A stretch of 64,000 bases of DNA from Pseudanabaena sp. (GCA_003249015.1 QBLS01000007.1:116176-180175); one strand, 5' to 3'; counted from the first letter of the stretch, positions 1 through 9,196 are shown. Translations and numbers: made by a program. The notes: a model not told the origin generated them from the sequence alone.

Positions 1-34
1 GCTTCGCCGCGCACGCCTAATTATGGTGAGCTAA

Positions 35-682
35 TTATATTGATAATGTTTGTAGCCATTGCCGAAACTCTCGCCGCAATATACTCATCGGTAGGTGATT
101 ACTCTTTTCTAAAAAAAGAGTAATCCCTTCAATAACTGGCACTGTTGGAAAAGCTTTGCTGACTGAGGAGTTAAGATATTTTCCATCTGTAAATAGACTA
201 ATCTCTAATTTCCCATTCTTATATCGCCAGATTTCTGGTATGGCTAATGCTTCATAAACGCTGATCTGTGTAATTGAAGTTAAGTCCACCTCGATCGCCA
301 AGTCAGGCACAGGATCGACATCAAGATCTAGACGTATTTTCCCAATCATCGCCTGATAATTTTTGATGTAAAAGCAATCATCAGGCTCGATCCCCGCTTG
401 CATGGTTTTACTTTTAAAGGTTGAAGAACCCAGAGATTCCCACTCTAAACCTAATTCTTCCAGTAAAATAACCAATAGGTTAGATATCAAAACCTTAGCG
501 CGTTCATGTCCTGCTAGTGGCATTCTTAGTTCTAAGACTCCTTTGTAATAGGCAATTAGTGAATGACGATGCTCTCCTAAATCTTCGAGAATGTCTTCAA
601 ATTCTTGCCAGTTAATACCTTCGAGGGTGACTCTTTGCCCTTGACCTAGCTGTATTTGCCCGATCGCAATTTTGACTGGCAT
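35..682 (-). CDS. Uma2 family (DUF820) putative endonuclease
   Basis: Protein of 215 residues of the Uma2/DUF820 family, a PD-(D/E)XK-like fold that is greatly expanded in cyanobacteria and whose role is not settled. The family signature is visible as a central acidic segment (GIEPDDCFY), then VPDLAIEVDLTS and IPEIWRYKNGKLEI, which matches the D...ExD/ExK core. The open frame extends to a TTG at 697, but that codon lies inside a GGAGG ribosome-binding site (691-695); the ATG at 682 sits 8 nt after it and is the better start. It is divergent from the photolyase gene. This is one of three Uma2 genes in the window. Family assignment is firm; nuclease activity is only inferred. Confidence 0.85.
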   Translation of the reverse strand: MPVKIAIGQIQLGQGQRVTLEGINWQEFEDILEDLGEHRHSLIAYYKGVLELRMPLAGHERAKVLISNLLVILLEELGLEWESLGSSTFKSKTMQAGIEPDDCFYIKNYQAMIGKIRLDLDVDPVPDLAIEVDLTSITQISVYEALAIPEIWRYKNGKLEISLFTDGKYLNSSVSKAFPTVPVIEGITLFLEKSNHLPMSILRREFRQWLQTLSI

Positions 683-760
683 AATAAAAACCTCCAAATC
701 GTGAGTTTTTAGCCTGTATAGAATAGATAGGTGTTTTTAAGTATACAACCATCAATAGTT

Positions 761-2230
761 ATGCCTCAAATAGCCAGTAACTCTGGAAAAAAAACTGAAA
801 TATCATCAGGACAGCCGATCGCTTTAGTTTGGCATCGGCGCGATTTGCGAATTGATGACAATCCTGCACTGAGCGCAGCAACCTCTCAAATAGGCGATCG
901 CGGGATTGTGGTAGGGGTTTTCATTTTTGACCCTGATATCCTTGATGACGGTGTGACTGAAGGTAGCAAAGTTGACTTTATGCTGGGTTGCTTGCGAGAG
1001 TTGCAGGCGAACTATCGGCGCTTGGGCAGTGATTTGTTATTTATGTATGGGTCGCCTGTCAGTTTGATTTGTGAATTAGCTAAGGAAGTTAAGGCAAGTC
1101 ACGTATTTTTTAATCAAGATGTGGAACCCTTTGCCATTAAGCGCGATCGCGAAGCAACTCAAGGCTTACAAGAATTAGGAATTAAGGTTCAGAGTTTTGT
1201 CGATATTGGTTTGATTGCTCCCGATGCGATCGCCACGCAAACAGGTGAGCCTTACAAGGTTTACACTCCATTTTGGCGTAACTGGCAAGCTAAGCCAAAA
1301 CCTAAGCCCTTTGATGCACCTCAAAAATTAACTGGCTGCACGAGTTATGAGAATTTGCCTGTAATCCCTCTGCCTAGCCTACGGGAATTGAAATTTATCA
1401 ATGATATTACGTTGCCCACAACTGGCGAAGCAGCGGCTTTGGAAATATTAGAAAGCTTCTGCAATGGTAACGGGATTTTGCGCTATCAGACAGGTCGAGA
1501 CTTTCCTGCGGAGGCAGGGACATCTACTCTTAGCCCCCATTTGCGTTTTGGGACAGTGGGAATCAGGAGAGTTTGGGAAAAAGCGATCGCCTCAGAGCAA
1601 CTGGTTCGCAGTGAAGAAGAGTCCGCAGGTGTCACCACATGGAAACAGGAACTAGCGTGGCGCGAGTTTTATCAGCATGTTCTCTTTTACTTTCCTCAAT
1701 TAGAAACAGGTGCTTATCGTCCTCAGATGCAGAAGTTTCCTTGGGAAGATGATGAAGAGAAGTTTGCGGCTTGGTGCGAAGGACGCACTGGCTATCCGAT
1801 TGTCGATGCTGCCATGCGGCAACTCAATCAGACTGGTTGGATGCATAATCGCTGTCGGATGATTGTGGCTAGTTTTTTAACTAAGGATCTGATCATTAAT
1901 TGGCAATGGGGCGAAAAATATTTTATGCAAAAGTTGCTTGATGGCGACTTAGCCGCCAATAATGGCGGTTGGCAATGGAGTGCCTCTAGCGGTATGGACC
2001 CTAAGCCCTTGAGAATCTTTAATCCTGCTTCGCAAGCGCGTAAATATGATCCTGAAGGAGAGTATATTTTGCGCTGGTTGCCTGAACTGCGCGGCTTAAC
2101 TACTGCTGAACTCTTGAGTGGCAATATTCCACCGCATCAGTGCGATCGCCGTAGTTATCCTCGACCGATTGTTGATCACAATACGCAGCAGCAGAAATTT
2201 AAGAAGCTCTATCAGGACTGTAAGAATTAG
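761..2230 (+). CDS. phr: Deoxyribodipyrimidine photolyase (class I)
   Basis: Light-driven repair of cyclobutane pyrimidine dimers using FAD plus an antenna pigment. The N-terminal photolyase domain starts with WHRRDLRIDDNPAL. The C-terminal FAD-binding domain carries GRTGYPIVDAAMRQL, WMHNRCRMIVASFLTKDL and the NNGGWQWSASSGMDPKPLRIFNP block typical of microbial CPD photolyases. The length (about 489 residues) fits the family. An in-frame GTG at 731 would add ten residues; the ATG at 761 is preferred because the conserved domain begins soon after, although no strong ribosome-binding site is seen. It may instead be a cryptochrome-like relative, but the conserved C-terminal motifs favour a photolyase. 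A bidirectional terminator follows the stop codon. Confidence 0.93.
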   Translation: MPQIASNSGKKTEISSGQPIALVWHRRDLRIDDNPALSAATSQIGDRGIVVGVFIFDPDILDDGVTEGSKVDFMLGCLRELQANYRRLGSDLLFMYGSPVSLICELAKEVKASHVFFNQDVEPFAIKRDREATQGLQELGIKVQSFVDIGLIAPDAIATQTGEPYKVYTPFWRNWQAKPKPKPFDAPQKLTGCTSYENLPVIPLPSLRELKFINDITLPTTGEAAALEILESFCNGNGILRYQTGRDFPAEAGTSTLSPHLRFGTVGIRRVWEKAIASEQLVRSEEESAGVTTWKQELAWREFYQHVLFYFPQLETGAYRPQMQKFPWEDDEEKFAAWCEGRTGYPIVDAAMRQLNQTGWMHNRCRMIVASFLTKDLIINWQWGEKYFMQKLLDGDLAANNGGWQWSASSGMDPKPLRIFNPASQARKYDPEGEYILRWLPELRGLTTAELLSGNIPPHQCDRRSYPRPIVDHNTQQQKFKKLYQDCKN

Positions 2231-2232
2231 GG

Positions 2233-2260
2233 AAAAAAGCGACCTTTGGGTCGCTTTTTT
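2233..2260. terminator. Bidirectional Rho-independent terminator
   Basis: Twelve-base-pair perfect stem (2233-2244 with 2249-2260), loop TTTG, with A-runs and T-runs on the two sides so that it works in both directions. It lies between the convergent photolyase and patatin genes, three bases after one stop codon. Confidence 0.85.
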
Positions 2261-2270
2261 CTTTGAGAAA

Positions 2271-3206
2271 TTAGTCGGCGAGAAGTTCGCGTAATTTGGG
2301 AATAGCTCGCTTTGTTTTTTGATATCCCTCTTCAATAATTGCATCAGCTTGATGAAAGTCAAAGATACCAAACTTGCACAGGTCAGGCTCAATTAAAACT
2401 TCTGGAGGATCAACTTCTAGATTTAGCTTAGTGACTCGTTGTTCCATAATGTTGATCGTAGTACCGATAATGTCGAAAATATTTAGTTGATTGTCAGCCT
2501 GTGGCATCCATTGCTCTAGTTTAGAACTTAGTTTTTGAGTGAGTATATTATAGTTTTCTCTGATACTATCCAAAAAAGCGAAGTTAACCTCTATCTCAGT
2601 CTCCTCAATCTCTTCTTCTATTTCCGTAATGTCAGGATTTTCTACTACTTCAGCAAGATAATTATGATTGAGATTTACCGCCAAGATTACATCTGCACCC
2701 ATCTCGCGCACTACATTTACAGGGACAGGATTGACAATACCGCCATCGCCAAGATAGAGATCGTTTTTACGAAAAGGCGTAAACACTCCTGGCATAGATA
2801 TACTTGCTCTGATGGCATCTGCCATTAGTCCTGATCGCAAGCGTACCTCTTGCCCTGAGAGTAAATCGGTAGCAATGCAACAAAAAGGAATTTTGGCATC
2901 CTCGATCTGCAATTGGCTGATATGCTCTGTTAATAGGTTGTAAATTTTGTTGCCATCTAGCAGTCCTTGGTTGGGAAACACTAAATCGAAGTAAGAAAGC
3001 ATCATTTTCCAATCAAGTTGCCGCACAAACTTCTCTAAGGTTTTAATTTCTCCCGCAGCATAGACTCCTCCTACAAAAGCTCCGATACTAGCTCCTGCAA
3101 CATAGTCAATAGGAATTTGTGCCTTTGTAAGTGCTTTTATTGCCCCAATATGCGCCCAACCTCTTGCGCCGCCACTACCCAAAGCCAAGCCAAGTTTTTT
3201 AGCCAT
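2271..3206 (-). CDS. Patatin-like phospholipase (RssA/NTE type)
   Basis: Predicted cytoplasmic or membrane-associated acyl hydrolase of the bacterial patatin family, 311 residues. The oxyanion glycine-rich loop is GSGGARG (10-16). The nucleophile elbow is GASIG with Ser40, and the catalytic Asp154 is in DGGIVNPVPV, so the Ser-Asp dyad is complete. The part after residue 180 is acidic (ITEIEEEIEETEIE) and is less conserved. Substrate cannot be told from sequence; lysophospholipids are the usual guess for the family. It is convergent with the photolyase gene and followed upstream by dxs in the same direction, with a hairpin between. Confidence 0.9.
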   Translation of the reverse strand: MAKKLGLALGSGGARGWAHIGAIKALTKAQIPIDYVAGASIGAFVGGVYAAGEIKTLEKFVRQLDWKMMLSYFDLVFPNQGLLDGNKIYNLLTEHISQLQIEDAKIPFCCIATDLLSGQEVRLRSGLMADAIRASISMPGVFTPFRKNDLYLGDGGIVNPVPVNVVREMGADVILAVNLNHNYLAEVVENPDITEIEEEIEETEIEVNFAFLDSIRENYNILTQKLSSKLEQWMPQADNQLNIFDIIGTTINIMEQRVTKLNLEVDPPEVLIEPDLCKFGIFDFHQADAIIEEGYQKTKRAIPKLRELLAD

Positions 3207-3238
3207 ATATTTTTTTGCAATGTTTACATATATCCAAA

Positions 3239-3271
3239 GCTAGTGCGGCTCGCGTAGCGAGACGCACTAGC
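3239..3271. repeat. Imperfect palindrome between patatin gene and dxs
   Basis: Hairpin with an outer 9-bp arm (3239-3247 / 3263-3271), one mismatch, an inner 5-bp arm and a GTA loop. It lies just downstream of dxs and just upstream of the patatin gene (both minus strand), so it may act as a terminator or RNA-stability element. It resembles the many short GC-rich palindromes of this genome. Confidence 0.6.
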
Positions 3272-3282
3272 CCTGGATATAC

Positions 3283-5202
3283 TTAGTTACTTACCTTAGC
3301 TTGTACGTTGAAAGCAAATTGATTGAGAATGCGATCGCAAATTTGACCACTGGATAGACCAAGAGCATTGAAAGACTGCTCTGGAGAAGCGTGCTCAACC
3401 AAAATATCAGGTACTCCAATGCGATAGACAGGAACCATGACATTTTCGTCACTTAGAGCTTCCAAAACCGCACTGCCAAATCCACCCATTAAGCAACCTT
3501 CCTCAAGGGTAACGACTTTGCCAATTTTCTGAGCAAGGGGAACAATTAATTCTGTATCTAAGGGCTTCGCAAATCGGGCATTAACGACCGTAGCGCTGAT
3601 ACCATGCTCATTGAGAAGTTCCGCAGCTTGTAGAGATGGATAGACCATTGAGCCATAGGCGAGTAATAGTACATCATTCCCTTCTCGCAGTACTTCCGCT
3701 TTGCCGATGGGTAGAGCTTCCCAATCTTCTTCCTGCATCGGTACGCCAATGCCATTACCACGGGGATAACGCATCGCGATCGCCCCATTGTGAGTAATAC
3801 CAGTGACAATCATATTCTGCATTTCTGCTTCATCCTTGGGAGCCATTAGCACGATATTGGGAATACAGCGCAGGTAAGCAATGTCATACATCCCTTGGTG
3901 GGTGGGTCCATCGGCTCCAACAATTCCCGCCCGATCTAGGCAAAGAAAAACGGGTAGATTTTGGATGCAAACATCATGGATAATCTGGTCAAAACCGCGT
4001 TGTAAGAAAGTGGAATAGATCGCAGCCACTGGGCGCATTCCCTCACAAGCCATACCTGCGGCGACAGTAATCGCGTGTTGTTCCGCAATGCCCACATCTA
4101 CAAATTGATTTGGCAGAGCTGCTTGAAACTTGTCTAACCCAGTACCTGTGGACATCGCAGCAGTAATTGCCACAATGCGCTTATCATGCTCGGCTAGCTT
4201 GATTAGAGTATCGGCAAAAACCTTGGAATAGCTGGGAGGTTTGGGTTTGCTAGATGTGGAAGCTTTGGCTTTACCCGTAGATAGATCGAAGGAGTTTTGA
4301 GCATGGTAGCCGACGCGATCAGCTTCAGCATAGCTGTAGCCTTTTCCCTTAGTTGTGGCAACATGAACCATGACAGGCCCCTTGAGGGTATGCGCCATTT
4401 TGAAGGTATCGATTAATTCCCGCAGGTTATGACCATCGACTGGCCCAATATAAGTAAATCCAAGTTCTTCAAACACTGCACCTAGTTTATTTTGCACCAT
4501 GGTCAAAATCTTGACATTATCCTTGATGCGTTCAATTTCAGGGCTGATTTGTTCGCCAACAAAAGGAATATTCCGAATCTGTTCTTCGATGTTATTGGTG
4601 AGGAATTTCATCGGTGGACTGAGGCGCATTTTGTTGAGATAGCGAGGAATCGCTCCAACGTTAGCGGAGATCGACATTTCGTTATCATTCAACACCACTA
4701 GCAAATTAGTCTTGGGAAGATGTCCTGCGTGATTGATGGCTTCCAGTGCCATGCCGCCTGTGAGTGCCCCGTCCCCAATAATTGCCACGGTTTTAAAGTT
4801 TTCGCCTTGCAAATCACGAGCAATCGCCATTCCTAATGCCGCTGAGATACTGGTCGAAGCGTGTCCTGCCCCAAAGTGATCGAACTCGCTCTCACGGCGA
4901 TTGAGATACCCTGCAATGCCATCTTTTTGGCGCAGGGTATGGAAGCGATTGTACCGACCTGTGATGAGTTTATGGGGATAGGCTTGATGACCTACATCCC
5001 AGACTACTTTGTCACAATCGAGATCCAAGGTTTGATATAACCCAAGGGTCAACTCGACAACACCTAGCCCCGGACCAAGATGTCCACCCGTGGCGGCGAT
5101 CGTTTCTAAATGCTTTTGACGAATTTCGCGGGCGATCGCCTCTAGCTGAGAGATGGTTAACCCATGTAATTGATTGGGATGTGTAATTTCGCTTAAGCGC
5201 AT
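3283..5202 (-). CDS. dxs: 1-deoxy-D-xylulose-5-phosphate synthase
   Basis: Condenses pyruvate with glyceraldehyde 3-phosphate using thiamine diphosphate, the first step of the MEP isoprenoid pathway that feeds carotenoids, phytol and quinones. 639 residues, the normal length. Visible features are the start [21 protein letters not shown], the [15 protein letters not shown] block, the ThDP/Mg site [18 protein letters not shown] with NDNEMSIS, the pyrimidine-domain sequence [17 protein letters not shown], and [15 protein letters not shown]. Transcribed on the minus strand with about 200 bp of palindrome-rich DNA before it. No defects seen. Confidence 0.98.
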   Translation of the reverse strand: MRLSEITHPNQLHGLTISQLEAIAREIRQKHLETIAATGGHLGPGLGVVELTLGLYQTLDLDCDKVVWDVGHQAYPHKLITGRYNRFHTLRQKDGIAGYLNRRESEFDHFGAGHASTSISAALGMAIARDLQGENFKTVAIIGDGALTGGMALEAINHAGHLPKTNLLVVLNDNEMSISANVGAIPRYLNKMRLSPPMKFLTNNIEEQIRNIPFVGEQISPEIERIKDNVKILTMVQNKLGAVFEELGFTYIGPVDGHNLRELIDTFKMAHTLKGPVMVHVATTKGKGYSYAEADRVGYHAQNSFDLSTGKAKASTSSKPKPPSYSKVFADTLIKLAEHDKRIVAITAAMSTGTGLDKFQAALPNQFVDVGIAEQHAITVAAGMACEGMRPVAAIYSTFLQRGFDQIIHDVCIQNLPVFLCLDRAGIVGADGPTHQGMYDIAYLRCIPNIVLMAPKDEAEMQNMIVTGITHNGAIAMRYPRGNGIGVPMQEEDWEALPIGKAEVLREGNDVLLLAYGSMVYPSLQAAELLNEHGISATVVNARFAKPLDTELIVPLAQKIGKVVTLEEGCLMGGFGSAVLEALSDENVMVPVYRIGVPDILVEHASPEQSFNALGLSSGQICDRILNQFAFNVQAKVSN

Positions 5203-5281
5203 ACGTGCTTATTTCTATAATAAATGACTTACTTTAGTGTAACTGAAGCGTAGCCTTCATCCGTATCAGCAGTTTCGATTG

Positions 5282-5340
5282 TGAAACCGATTTTTAGGTT
5301 TTGAGCGCCTTAGGCGCTCAAAACCTAAAAATCGGTTTCA
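5282..5340. repeat. Perfect 28-bp inverted repeat with 3-nt loop
   Basis: The arms 5282-5309 and 5313-5340 are exactly complementary over 28 bp around a TTA loop. It lies in the gap between dxs and the FHA-cyclase gene, both on the minus strand, so in RNA it would follow the cyclase message. The left arm begins TGAAACCGATTTTTAGG, a string that recurs in part near 6522 and 6915. Confidence 0.85.
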
Positions 5341-5371
5341 TCACCGCCTATTGAGGCTTCGTCAAAGCACT

Positions 5372-5398
5372 TGAAGTCTCGCCTACGGCGAGACTTCA
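5372..5398. repeat. Short perfect hairpin after FHA-cyclase gene
   Basis: Arms of 12 bp (5372-5383 / 5387-5398) with a TAC loop, four bases past the stop codon of the cyclase gene on the minus strand. There is no clear T-tract, so it is more likely a repeat or a stability element than a classical terminator. Confidence 0.6.
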
Positions 5399-5402
5399 GA
5401 AA

Positions 5403-6431
5403 CTAGCCTAATTTCTGGATATACGTTCCTAGATCTTTAAAAGTGCCTGCATAGGTGATAGTTGGTGCGCTGTAACCTTTGAGATCAACAGAATACTGCT
5501 TGAATGGCAACAATACTGCTGCATAGGGAGTGTGGCTATAGGTAGCTGAGCCGATCGCCACATCCATGCCCAACTGCTTGGTCGAAGACTCTAGCCTAAA
5601 AGCGGCATTAACGGTATCTCCGAGCGCTGTATAGTCGGGGTGATCACTAGTTCCCATCTGCCCCACCATGGCATAACCTGTGTTGATACCTGCACCGACG
5701 CGCAACTGAAATGGTAGATCAAACTCTTGATTTAGCTCATGACTCATTTCAAATAGTTCACTGAGGGCACGGTAGACCTTGAGCATATCTTGAGTAGCTA
5801 CGGTGTCCGAGCTTTTTTCAGTCTCATGTATCCAGACGGTCATCACCGCATCGCCAATATACTTATCAACCCAACTCCCATGGCGATCAATGATCTGCCC
5901 AGCACGGCGAAACCATGTGCCGATTGTCTCTGACAGGATATGTTCATCCATTTGCTGTGTGAGCTTAGTAAAGTCACGAATATCCACAACCAATACGGTA
6001 ATTAATTGTCTACGATGCAACATTGCCGTAGCGATCGCATCGGTATTTTCCTCATTTTGAAAAGTGTTGGTGTCAGGAACTGTCGTATTCTCAGGACAGT
6101 GAAATTCTAAATTGGTTTCGCCAATGGTAATGCGATCGCCACTTTTGAGATTTACAGGGATAGTAACTCGGCGACCATTTACAAAGGAGCCATTGCGGCT
6201 ACCGAGGTCAATTAAAAAATAATTGTTATCATTCACGATCTGAAGCATGGCGTGGTTCCGTGACGCGCACTTGTCAGACAGGGGAATATCGTTTTCCGAG
6301 CCACGCCCCAATGTCCAAGAATAGGAATTTATCAGCGGAACTGGTATCGCACCTTCATCACCATAAAGTACGATATGCGGTCTTTCTTCGCTAATTGTGA
6401 CTGGCTGGCTCACAAGGTTACTAATCCCCAA
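5403..6431 (-). CDS. FHA domain plus class III adenylate/guanylate cyclase
   Basis: Two-domain signalling protein of 342 residues. The FHA domain (about 20-115) has TLGRGSENDIPL, SRNH and DLGSRNGSFVNG, the phosphothreonine-binding pattern. The cyclase domain (about 140-330) carries both metal aspartates, Asp150 in VVDIRDFT and Asp194 in YIGDAVM. Lys190 lies at the position usually linked to adenine recognition, and ALGDTVNAAFRLE supplies the later active-site residues. The likely product is cAMP or cGMP, controlled by binding of a phosphorylated partner; this is inference. No membrane segment. FHA-cyclases are known in cyanobacteria. The partner kinase is not next door. Confidence 0.92.
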   Translation of the reverse strand: MGISNLVSQPVTISEERPHIVLYGDEGAIPVPLINSYSWTLGRGSENDIPLSDKCASRNHAMLQIVNDNNYFLIDLGSRNGSFVNGRRVTIPVNLKSGDRITIGETNLEFHCPENTTVPDTNTFQNEENTDAIATAMLHRRQLITVLVVDIRDFTKLTQQMDEHILSETIGTWFRRAGQIIDRHGSWVDKYIGDAVMTVWIHETEKSSDTVATQDMLKVYRALSELFEMSHELNQEFDLPFQLRVGAGINTGYAMVGQMGTSDHPDYTALGDTVNAAFRLESSTKQLGMDVAIGSATYSHTPYAAVLLPFKQYSVDLKGYSAPTITYAGTFKDLGTYIQKLG

Positions 6432-7089
6432 TTATGAATATGAATGCGTAGCGTTTTCGGAGCTAGTAAAGCTAATGATTGTAGTTACACAGTCATATAT
6501 CTAGCGACCATTCTCATTATGAAACCGATCTTGGGGGTTGCGACACCTTTGATGTGGCAAATCCCAAAATCGATTTCTATAGCAAGAATTGCTGTACATC
6601 TAAGTTGAAAAGCTCTGCGGAAGTATGTTTACAAGGTTTTTGCATCTCTCTTGAACTTATATAGCTGCTTCTATACCAAATCAAGAAGTGGCTACTCCAT
6701 TTCTTGATTTCAGATCCATTAATTTAGATTTGGTTTTTAATTCATGCAAGTGTTGGTTCACTTTAGTGAATTGGCATTACTGAATGTTAGGACGCAAAAC
6801 TAGAAGATTAGTGGCAGCATTTCACAGTGCTACCCACTTCTTGATTTTTGCATTGCCTTGGTACAGGTGGAGACAGCTATATATTTGCTAATATACCGTT
6901 TTTTGATAAACAAGAAACCGATTTTTAAAGTAGCAACTCTCAGTATGTGATTAATACTAATTCACAAAAGTGTAGTCACACTTTCATGAATTAAAGAACA
7001 AACTTAGGGCAAAGCACCACCGCCCAAGATTACTAATGTTGCTGGGGGATGATGCGTGATTGTGTCTATTGACCTAGATTGGTAACATA
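6432..7089. other. Gene-free stretch with decayed repeats
   Basis: About 660 bp without a credible gene, AT-rich and full of broken palindromes. It includes a copy of the AAGAAGTGGCTACTCCATTT hairpin around 6685-6710. Around 6790-6882 there is a decayed relative of the MITE, recognisable by the sequence before 6840 and by its end GGTGGAGACAGCTA. An intact 34-bp palindrome lies at 6959-6992. No promoter can be assigned with confidence. Confidence 0.6.
6959..6992. repeat. Palindrome, unoccupied MITE target site
   Basis: AATTCACAAAAGTGTAGTCA followed by the inverse arm, a near-perfect 34-bp inverted repeat. The same palindrome occurs at 14060-14205, interrupted after the central TA by a 112-bp MITE. 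This copy therefore represents the empty form of that site. Confidence 0.75.
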
Positions 7090-7199
7090 TAGCTGTCGCC
7101 ACTTGTATTAGGACAAATAAAACCCAAGAAGCGAGTGGCGGCGCGAAGCGCCGCCACTCGTCTTCTGGTTTTATGTCCTAACAAGACTGGCGACAGCTA
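7090..7199. mobile_element. MITE family A copy (TAGCTGTCGCC ends)
   Basis: 110-bp imperfect palindrome with terminal inverted repeats TAGCTGTCGCCA. TA flanks both sides (7088-7089 and 7200-7201), and the centre is the family's GC-rich hairpin GAGTGGCGGCGCGAAGCGCC. Inner arm sequences (AGGACA...AAAACC) match the copies at 14 and 24 kb, but the termini differ from their TAGCAAAGCAAG ends. It has no coding capacity. It ends 65 bp before the HlyD-type gene and could affect its expression. Confidence 0.8.
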
Positions 7200-7264
7200 T
7201 ATTTCAAAATAATTCACTTCAATTTTTTGAACCATCTCAATCTTGCCAAATAGCTTATATTTCG

Positions 7265-8596
7265 ATGAAAACTGCGATTTCCCCCAAACAAGAAAATAGT
7301 AAATCTAGAAATCTTCTGAAAAAGCCGACTGCGATCGCAATATTGGTCATTGTTTTGTTGGGTGGTGGGTTTGTCGCCTTTCGTACCTTGACTGGGCTTA
7401 GTCAAGGTACAAAAGCCAAAGCAAACACGGAAGTAGTCGAGTCGAAATCTCTGTCAGTCAAAATTAAGGCTAGCGGCTCTGTTGTGCCGATCCAAACTGT
7501 TAACCTCAGTCCCAAACAGGCTGGCAAACTAGCAGAACTGCTAGTTGAGCAAGGCGATCGCGTAACCCGTGGGCAGGTTGTGGCAAGGATGGACAATACC
7601 AATCTCATCCCGCAGTTGTTTCAGGCTCAGGCGAGTGCGGCAGCAAGCGAAGCAAATCTCGTTAAATTACGCAACGGTAATCGGGCGGAAGATATTGCCT
7701 CCGCACAGGCAAGAGTCGAGTCGGCAAGAGGTCGTTTAGAGGCAGCGCGATCGCGTTTGGCACTTGCTAATAGTAAAACTTCACGCTTTCGAGACTTACA
7801 GACGGAAGGAGCAATTTCTCAAGATCGTCTTGACGAATTACTCACCGATGATCGTAGCGCCCAAGCTGATCTTTTTTCGGCACAGGCAAATCTTACGGAA
7901 GCAACTAGACAATTTGAACAACTACGCAACGGCACTCGGTTTGAAGATATTGCTCAAGCTGAAGCGCAACTCGCTCAAGCCGTGGCTGCGGTTAGAGCTG
8001 TTGAAGTGCAGATTGAAGACACCATCATTCGCGCTCCCTTTGCAGGAATTATTACTCAAAAGTACGCCAATGTTGGCGCGTTCGTTACACCCACCACTAC
8101 TGCTTCGCTAACAAACTCATCTACTTCTACTTCGATTGTGGCGATCGCTAATGGCTTAGAAATCATCGCCAAAGTTCCTGAAATAGATATTTCCCAAATC
8201 AAGATCGGACAAGAAGTGGAAGTTGTCGCTGATGCCTTTCCGACAGAAGTTTTTAAAGGTAGAGTTCGCTTAATTGCTCCTGAGGCGATTATTGAACAGA
8301 ATGTTACTTCGTTTCAGGTGCGTATTTCCTTGGATACAGGCAAGGATAAATTGCAGTCAGGGATGAATACTGATCTGCGCTTCATAGGACAGAGAATCGA
8401 GAATGCTTTGGTCGTGCCAACGGTGGCAATTGTGACTCAAGAAGGTAAGGTTGGGCTATTAATTGCTGATGAAAAGGGGCAACCAAAGTTTCAGCCCGTC
8501 ACAATTGGTACTACTGTCGATGACCAGACCCAAATTCTAGAAGGTGTAAAATCTGGCGATCGTGTATTTGTCCAGATGCCCGAAACAAAGCCTTAA
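7265..8596 (+). CDS. HlyD/RND periplasmic adaptor (membrane fusion protein)
   Basis: Adaptor subunit of a tripartite efflux or export pump, 443 residues. A single N-terminal membrane anchor (about 23-42, AIAILVIVLLGGGFVAF) is followed by the biotinyl-lipoyl-like half-motif GSVVPIQTVNLSPKQAGKLAELLVEQGD. A long alpha-hairpin follows (about 120-245) with two similar arms carrying the repeated phrase LRNGxRxEDIAxA. The second lipoyl half is IRAPFAGIITQKYANVGAFV, and the beta-barrel and membrane-proximal domains end at PVTIGTTVDDQTQILEGVKSGD. No ABC or RND transporter gene is adjacent, so substrate and partner are unknown. A strong terminator follows. Confidence 0.92.
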   Translation: MKTAISPKQENSKSRNLLKKPTAIAILVIVLLGGGFVAFRTLTGLSQGTKAKANTEVVESKSLSVKIKASGSVVPIQTVNLSPKQAGKLAELLVEQGDRVTRGQVVARMDNTNLIPQLFQAQASAAASEANLVKLRNGNRAEDIASAQARVESARGRLEAARSRLALANSKTSRFRDLQTEGAISQDRLDELLTDDRSAQADLFSAQANLTEATRQFEQLRNGTRFEDIAQAEAQLAQAVAAVRAVEVQIEDTIIRAPFAGIITQKYANVGAFVTPTTTASLTNSSTSTSIVAIANGLEIIAKVPEIDISQIKIGQEVEVVADAFPTEVFKGRVRLIAPEAIIEQNVTSFQVRISLDTGKDKLQSGMNTDLRFIGQRIENALVVPTVAIVTQEGKVGLLIADEKGQPKFQPVTIGTTVDDQTQILEGVKSGDRVFVQMPETKP

Positions 8597-8599
8597 ATA

Positions 8600-8632
8600 A
8601 AAAGAAGGGATCGCGTTGCGATCCCTTCTTTT
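8600..8632. terminator. Rho-independent terminator, both directions
   Basis: Fifteen-base-pair perfect stem (8600-8614 / 8618-8632) with a GTT loop. It has A- and T-runs at the ends and lies between the convergent HlyD-type gene and ndhN, ending three bases before the ndhN stop codon. Confidence 0.85.
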
Positions 8633-8635
8633 CGT

Positions 8636-9085
8636 TTATGCGGCGACTGATTGCTTGAGTGGTTGCCATGTTACTTGGCGATCGCTGCCAACTTCAATGA
8701 CAATCTTTACCCTTGGGTCGCGATCGGGAATTAAAGATAAAGTTTCTAACTCCTGTTTGGATAAATATTTACCTTCAATCAACCAAACTACCAGCCCTTT
8801 CGCTTTAGCGGGTAGAGCATTTAAACGCATTTGAATCGCAGGTGGAATAAAGTAAGTGCGAATCTCAGTTTTGCCGAGATGGGATGGACGAACACCATGC
8901 ACATCAGTCAAGTAGCTGCTGACATCACCAAGTCCCCGCGCCGTAATAAACAAAATGTCGTAGCCATCGTTCTTGAGACGTAACTGGTAGCGACCCTCGT
9001 AGCCCCCTTCAGGGGGAACGCGCATAGCCAAAGCTCCTGCTTTTTCAAGGTCTTTAACAATTTTATCGGTTGCAATCAGGGGCAT
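8636..9085 (-). CDS. ndhN: NAD(P)H-quinone oxidoreductase subunit N
   Basis: Small hydrophilic subunit of the cyanobacterial and chloroplast NDH-1 complex, which takes part in cyclic electron flow and respiration at the thylakoid membrane. 149 residues, close to the usual 150-160. The family's conserved core is easy to see: EGGYEGRYQLRLKNDGY, ITARGLGDVSSYLTDVHGVRPSHLGK, YFIPP, LPAKAKGLVVWLIEGKYLSKQE, DPRVKIVIEVGSDRQVTWQPL. No membrane segment, as expected for the peripheral arm. It stands alone rather than in an ndh operon, which is normal for this gene. ndhS is also in the window. Confidence 0.95.
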   Translation of the reverse strand: MPLIATDKIVKDLEKAGALAMRVPPEGGYEGRYQLRLKNDGYDILFITARGLGDVSSYLTDVHGVRPSHLGKTEIRTYFIPPAIQMRLNALPAKAKGLVVWLIEGKYLSKQELETLSLIPDRDPRVKIVIEVGSDRQVTWQPLKQSVAA

Positions 9086-9153
9086 AGTGACATCCTTACT
9101 CTTAAAAGATCTGACATTATTTTACTCAATTTTGTGAGCAATTCTCTAAAACT

Positions 9154-9196
9154 CAAGAAGCAAGTGGCGGTGCTTCTCGCTGCCACTTGCTTCTTG
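9154..9196. repeat. Family A-type core palindrome
   Basis: Arms of 15 bp (9154-9168 / 9182-9196) related to the centre of the 112-bp MITE (AAGAAGCAAGTGGC...), without the outer MITE ends. It sits upstream of ndhN and downstream of the zinc-ribbon membrane protein gene (both minus strand). Confidence 0.6.

Noticed and set aside
6959-6992. Terminator of an unseen gene
   Set aside because: It has no T-run and no gene ends there; the shared palindrome at 14 kb explains it better.
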